DNA of 16,689 nt from CAYWTS01 sp964461265 (GTDB lineage: Bacteria > Bacteroidota > Ignavibacteria > Tepidaquicellales > OLB5), in the NCBI GenBank assembly GCA_964461265.1, contig CAYWTS010000039.1, positions 1-16,689 on the forward strand, written 5' to 3'. Positions within the stretch are counted from its first letter, which is position 1. Every line of letters begins with the position of its first letter. The position numbers and the translations under genes are program-made. Below are positions 13,982 to 16,689 of this stretch, in pieces. The notes beneath the pieces are model-generated. The model searched no databases. It was not told the origin of the DNA and saw nothing but the letters and a program-made list of their open reading frames with translations.

Positions 13982-14647
13982 CTATGACTTGGTTAAAAAA
14001 ATACTTTCTGACATTTTGCCGCTTAAAAGCTGCTTACGCCCTCTGTGCAACACAAGAACCGAACCGTCGAACTCTATTTTTTGATGCACTGTAATCTTCG
14101 ACCTAAGCTTTAATCCGATGTTTGTCAGGTAATTCAGAACTTCGTTCGATTCATCATTAACCTTTGTAATTATGTATTCCGTGCCTATTCCGGCCTCGCT
14201 AAGGCTTACATGTTCTACTTTCTCTGTTTTACCGTAACGGTCCGGTATCGGGTCACCGTGAGGGTCAAACTTCGGGTAACCGAGGTATTTTTCAAGCTTA
14301 TCTATAAATTTATCCGAACAAACATGTTCAAGCTTTTCCGCTTCGGGGTGGACCTCGTCCCACTTATAGTTAAGGTTTTTATACAGAAAAGCCTCAATCA
14401 TCCTGTGTTTTCGTGTGAGATTCACCGCAAGTTTTTCGCCTTCACGTGTCAGCTTAAAACCGTAATAGGGTGTGTTGACAAGCCACTTTTTTTTGGCAAG
14501 CTTGGATATCATTTCGCTTACCGATGCAGCAGATACTCCCAGTAAACTGGCAAGATTACCAGTATTTATCTTTTTCCCGGAACGCTGAAGGTGATATATG
14601 TTTTTAAGATAATCTTCGGATGAACGTGTTAAAGAGGTTGTTTGCAT
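13982..14647 (-). CDS. DtxR/MntR-family metal-dependent repressor with FeoA-like C-terminus
   Basis: 221 residues, normal DtxR-family length. An N-terminal winged helix (about 8-75; LASLLGVSAASVSEMISKL, 32-50, is the helix-turn-helix) is followed by the dimerisation and metal domain with H81, E85, H100, E104, E107 and H108, and by FDPHGDPIPD (127-136). D12 occupies the MntR D8 / DtxR M10 position, and E104 replaces the DtxR cysteine (C102) as in MntR, so a manganese- or iron-responsive repressor is likely, with exact metal uncertain. The C-terminal SH3-like FeoA-type domain spans about 145-219. It is the first gene of the feo operon, and a palindromic box lies within its own promoter, so it should repress itself and the whole operon when metal is plentiful. 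Confidence 0.92.
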   Translation of the reverse strand: MQTTSLTRSSEDYLKNIYHLQRSGKKINTGNLASLLGVSAASVSEMISKLAKKKWLVNTPYYGFKLTREGEKLAVNLTRKHRMIEAFLYKNLNYKWDEVHPEAEKLEHVCSDKFIDKLEKYLGYPKFDPHGDPIPDRYGKTEKVEHVSLSEAGIGTEYIITKVNDESNEVLNYLTNIGLKLRSKITVHQKIEFDGSVLVLHRGRKQLLSGKMSESIFLTKS

Positions 14648-14669
14648 AACTTTTAGGCATACGTTAATA

Positions 14670-14700
14670 CAAATTTAGGTAAGCCTAAAATAATTGTCAA
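14670..14700 (-). promoter_or_regulatory. Promoter of the feo operon with DtxR/MntR-type operator
   Basis: On the minus strand, TTGACA (TTG at 14698-14700) is followed, 20 nt after the TTG, by TAAATTTG (14670-14677). The 16-base palindrome TTTAGGTAAGCCTAAA (14674-14689) lies between them and overlaps the -7 element. It has the inverted TTTAGG/CCTAAA arms of DtxR/MntR-family boxes, and occupancy would block the polymerase. A further half-site-like TTTTAGGCAT occurs at 14651-14660, nearer the gene. Confidence 0.82.
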
Positions 14701-14766
14701 CATCAAAACAGATAATGTTAAACAGCAATGGTGAGATGTATATTTAGAGGAGCTTGTTGTTCTTTA

Positions 14767-15426
14767 TTAAGAAAATTTACGGAATCTTACCGAACGGTAC
14801 CTTAATAACATGTATGCAGTAATATAAAGTATCATTCCTGTAGCAAACAGGAACCAGTTATACGGTTCCGGCATCTGTCCGTAAAATCCTGCACCGGTAT
14901 CCGACATAAACGAAAAAAATATTATTGCAGTACCTGCAAGTACCATAAACCAGTGAAGAAAAAGCGGTTTTATAAAATATCCTTTTTCATATAAACGGAC
15001 AATATCAAATCCTATCAAAACCATCACTAGTGAGACAAGTACGGGTGCGAGAACCGGGGCTATCCACGGCACGGGAATTAAAAAAAGAACATCAAATGTA
15101 AACGGCGATTCCGGCCAGCGGATAACTGCTTTAAGCCAGATATAGAAAAATATATCCCACACGCCGAATATTATCAAAAAATATCCGAATCCTTCCCAGA
15201 ACTTCCGGGAAACTAATGCTGCTGCAGTAATTATTATTATTAGTGTCGAAAATTCCCTGATAAGCTCTATCAGGAGCATAATATCATAATGCCTGATAAG
15301 CGGAAAGCGGAATCCCTGAGGGTAATAAATAGCTCTCAGGTAAATCACAACCGATGCTTCAATAAATGCAAATGAAATTGCAAAAATGAAAAGGTGCGTG
15401 AGTTTATAATAAAAATTCCGGTTCAT
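14767..15426 (-). CDS. Conserved polytopic membrane protein of unknown function
   Basis: 219 residues from the ATG at 15426. A TTG at 15456 would add 10 residues but lies upstream of the -7 element at 15442-15449. Six hydrophobic helices are visible near 11-30, 51-73, 78-99, 115-140, 155-175 and 191-209. The pattern is not random membrane sequence: it keeps charged and aromatic signatures, FIEASVVIYLRAIYYPQGF (21-39), ELIREFSTL (54-62), WDIFFYIWLK (90-99) and WPESP...LFLIPVPWIAPVLAPV (104-129). I recall the same signatures in an uncharacterised family spread over several phyla. E23, R31, E54, R57, E58 and D91 within or next to helices hint at a transport or ligand-binding role, but no function can be assigned. 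It is monocistronic, upstream of and in line with the feo operon. Confidence 0.8.
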   Translation of the reverse strand: MNRNFYYKLTHLFIFAISFAFIEASVVIYLRAIYYPQGFRFPLIRHYDIMLLIELIREFSTLIIIITAAALVSRKFWEGFGYFLIIFGVWDIFFYIWLKAVIRWPESPFTFDVLFLIPVPWIAPVLAPVLVSLVMVLIGFDIVRLYEKGYFIKPLFLHWFMVLAGTAIIFFSFMSDTGAGFYGQMPEPYNWFLFATGMILYITAYMLLRYRSVRFRKFS

Positions 15427-15441
15427 AACCAAACAACTTAG

Positions 15442-15471
15442 CAAAATTACGAACAATAAAGTGTATTCAAA
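15442..15471 (-). promoter_or_regulatory. Promoter of the membrane protein gene
   Basis: On the minus strand, TTTG (15468-15471), 18 nt, then TAATTTTG (15442-15449), 15 nt before the ATG at 15426. This fits the TTTG/TAnnTTTG pattern seen elsewhere in the window. Confidence 0.6.
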
Positions 15472-15495
15472 CCACCTTTATAAGACTACCCTTCA

Positions 15496-15537
15496 GTCCC
15501 GATTAATCAGGACTTATCCCCTCCCTATTAAGGAGGG
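15496..15537. repeat. Paired hairpins in intergenic region
   Basis: Two adjacent inverted repeats: GTCC/GGAC (15496-15499/15510-15513) enclosing the palindrome GATTAATC, and CCCTCC/GGAGGG (15519-15524/15532-15537). A further GGGAGG follows at 15545-15550. CCCTCC...GGAGGG palindromes of this type are common dispersed intergenic repeats, which is the likeliest explanation; no U-tract is seen. Confidence 0.5.
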
Positions 15538-15626
15538 TACTCACGGGAGGTCTCTTATAAATTTGCCTTTTTAAACTCACATATTTACAGTAATTTTACA
15601 CAACTTATTCAGGAAAGGAACAATTT

Positions 15627-16406
15627 ATGGACTGGGGAATGAAAAACCGCTTATCACGTATCATTAATTTCAAAACGGGTCGTTCGGTAATGCTGGCAGT
15701 CGACCACGGCTATTTCCAGGGACCTACAACGGGACTGGAAAACCTGGGGAAGATGATTAAGCCCTTGCTCAGCTATGCCGATGCACTTATGATAACACGC
15801 GGCGCATTGAGAAACTGGGTTGCACCCGAAACTGATAAACCGATTGTCCTCCGCGTCTCGGGCGGACAAAGCATACTAAAGGAACTCTCGAATGAAATCA
15901 TCACAACATCGATTGAGGATGCTGTGAGAATAAACGCATCTGCAATAACATGCTCGGTTTATATCGGCGGTGAATATGAGAAGCAATCGATTGATAATTT
16001 ATCACAGCTTGTTAACGATGGCGAAAAGTACGGAATCCCGGTTCTTGCCGTAACTGCTGTTGGCAAAGATATGAAGCGAGATGCACGTTACCTTGCACTT
16101 GCAAGCAGAATCTGCGTTGAAATCGGTGCATACATGGTGAAAACATATTACTGTGAAAACTTCTCTGAGGTAGTTGAAGCATGCGGCAATGTTCCTGTTT
16201 TTATTGCCGGCGGTAAGAAAATCGAAGAAAAAGAGGCATTGAAAATGGCATTTAACGCCGTGAAAGACGGCGCCGTAGGCGTTGATATGGGAAGGAATGT
16301 TTTCCAATCCTCTGACCCTACTGGAATGATAAAAGCCGTGAGGGCTGTTGTCCACGACGGTGTTTCTGTTAACGAAGCATATAAGATATATAAAAAGCAT
16401 AAATGA
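15627..16406 (+). CDS. lsrF: LsrF-like class I aldolase/thiolase
   Basis: 259 residues closely matching E. coli LsrF as I remember it: DWGMKNRLSRI at the start, VMLAVDHGYFQGPTTGLE (21-38), VYIGGEYEKQSI (111-122), VGKDMKRDARY (145-155), KTYY (172-175), FIAGGKK (192-198) and GVDMGRNVFQS (218-228). K172 corresponds to LsrF K203, the Schiff-base lysine. LsrF transfers acetyl from 3-hydroxy-5-phosphonooxypentane-2,4-dione (processed autoinducer-2) to CoA; related (beta/alpha)8 enzymes are class I aldolases. About 30 N-terminal residues of LsrF are absent. The start is certain: AGGAAAGGA lies 7-16 nt before it and an in-frame TAA lies upstream. No lsr transporter, kinase or LsrG is visible, so the substrate may be another phosphorylated ketose. 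The stop overlaps the next gene by 4 nt. Confidence 0.85.
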   Translation: MDWGMKNRLSRIINFKTGRSVMLAVDHGYFQGPTTGLENLGKMIKPLLSYADALMITRGALRNWVAPETDKPIVLRVSGGQSILKELSNEIITTSIEDAVRINASAITCSVYIGGEYEKQSIDNLSQLVNDGEKYGIPVLAVTAVGKDMKRDARYLALASRICVEIGAYMVKTYYCENFSEVVEACGNVPVFIAGGKKIEEKEALKMAFNAVKDGAVGVDMGRNVFQSSDPTGMIKAVRAVVHDGVSVNEAYKIYKKHK

Positions 16407-16689
16407 AAGTAGCCGTCTATTATAATAATCACGATATAAGAATCCAGGAACTCCCCGTTCCGGAAATTCGGGACGGTGAGATTCTTGTAAAAGTCCGTGC
16501 ATCGGGTATCTGCGGCACCGATGTTATGGAATGGTACAGAATTAAAAAAGCTCCCCGCATACTGGGACACGAAATCAGCGGAGAAATTGCAGAAACAAAA
16601 TCACCCGGTTTCAAACCCGGACAGCGTGTGTTCGTCAGCCATCATGTGCCGTGTAATAAGTGCAAATACTGTCTTGAAGGCAATCACAC
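16403..16689 (+). CDS. Zinc-dependent alcohol dehydrogenase, MDR family (3' end cut by window)
   Basis: The first 95 residues of a medium-chain dehydrogenase/reductase. ICGTD (36-40) supplies catalytic zinc ligand C37, GHEISG (55-60) supplies H56 and E57, and C84, C87 and C90 begin the structural zinc loop (C-x2-C-x2-C), whose fourth cysteine should lie just past the edge. FKPGQRVFV (70-78) is the usual pre-zinc segment. Such enzymes oxidise polyols, sugars or threonine with NAD(P). The ATG overlaps the aldolase stop (ATGA), so the two act in one pathway, plausibly oxidation of a polyol or sugar followed by retro-aldol or thiolytic cleavage after phosphorylation. Confidence 0.9.
   Translation, partial: MKVAVYYNNHDIRIQELPVPEIRDGEILVKVRASGICGTDVMEWYRIKKAPRILGHEISGEIAETKSPGFKPGQRVFVSHHVPCNKCKYCLEGNH

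Noticed and set aside
16002..16614. Overlapping minus-strand frames opposite the LsrF-like and dehydrogenase genes
   Set aside because: Both plus-strand genes are strongly recognised with intact catalytic motifs; the reverse frames are shadows.

Overview
The window looks like a chromosomal piece from an AT-rich Gram-negative bacterium of the Bacteroidota/Chlorobiota (FCB) group, possibly Ignavibacteria. The phylum is an inference. It rests on several promoters with a -7 element of the form TAnnTTTG, two of them exactly 20 nt from an upstream TTG; on A-rich leaders with weak or no Shine-Dalgarno; and on gene content (Mla-type ATPase, membrane-anchored metallophosphoesterase with an internal SRR motif). 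No rRNA, tRNA or CRISPR array was recognised.

Layout. (1) 1-1936, minus strand: a HemK/PrmC-like methyltransferase followed after 3 nt by a YkuE-like membrane metallophosphoesterase that runs off the window a few residues before its expected end. (2) 1994-5519: an AT-rich accessory pocket. An AAA+ ATPase (minus) faces a uracil-DNA-glycosylase-like protein (plus) across a short regulatory region; then come a YefM-YoeB toxin-antitoxin pair (plus) and a convergent WYL-domain regulator broken by a single-base frameshift (minus). It resembles a small defence or stress island. A cluster of palindromes (5535-5681) closes it. (3) 5692-8950, minus: a compact operon pgsA-pgpA-cinA-mlaF, with junctions of 6 nt, a 4-nt overlap and 2 nt. 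It joins phosphatidylglycerol synthesis, NMN recycling and a phospholipid-transport ATPase. (4) 9063-10277, minus: an acetyl-CoA acetyltransferase-type thiolase with its own probable promoter. (5) 10463-14647, minus: an iron operon running DtxR/MntR-type repressor with a FeoA-like C-terminus, a possible 65-aa HCDHEH peptide, a membrane-anchored DtxR-FeoA-FeoA fusion, the FeoB GTPase part and the FeoB membrane gate as a separate gene. A palindromic metal box lies inside the promoter at 14670-14700. (6) 14767-15426, minus: a polytopic membrane protein of unknown function with its own promoter. (7) 15627-16689, plus: an LsrF-like class I aldolase/thiolase overlapping by 4 nt a zinc-dependent alcohol dehydrogenase cut by the window edge.

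How they work together. The iron operon is the most distinctive unit. Its first gene probably represses the operon when metal is abundant, through the box overlapping the -7 element. Its products are a two-piece FeoB and a FeoA-bearing metal-binding protein tethered to the membrane next to the transporter. The AAA+/UDG-like pair beside a toxin-antitoxin module and a WYL regulator is the best candidate for an undescribed system, but its function is inferred only from fold hints and neighbourhood.
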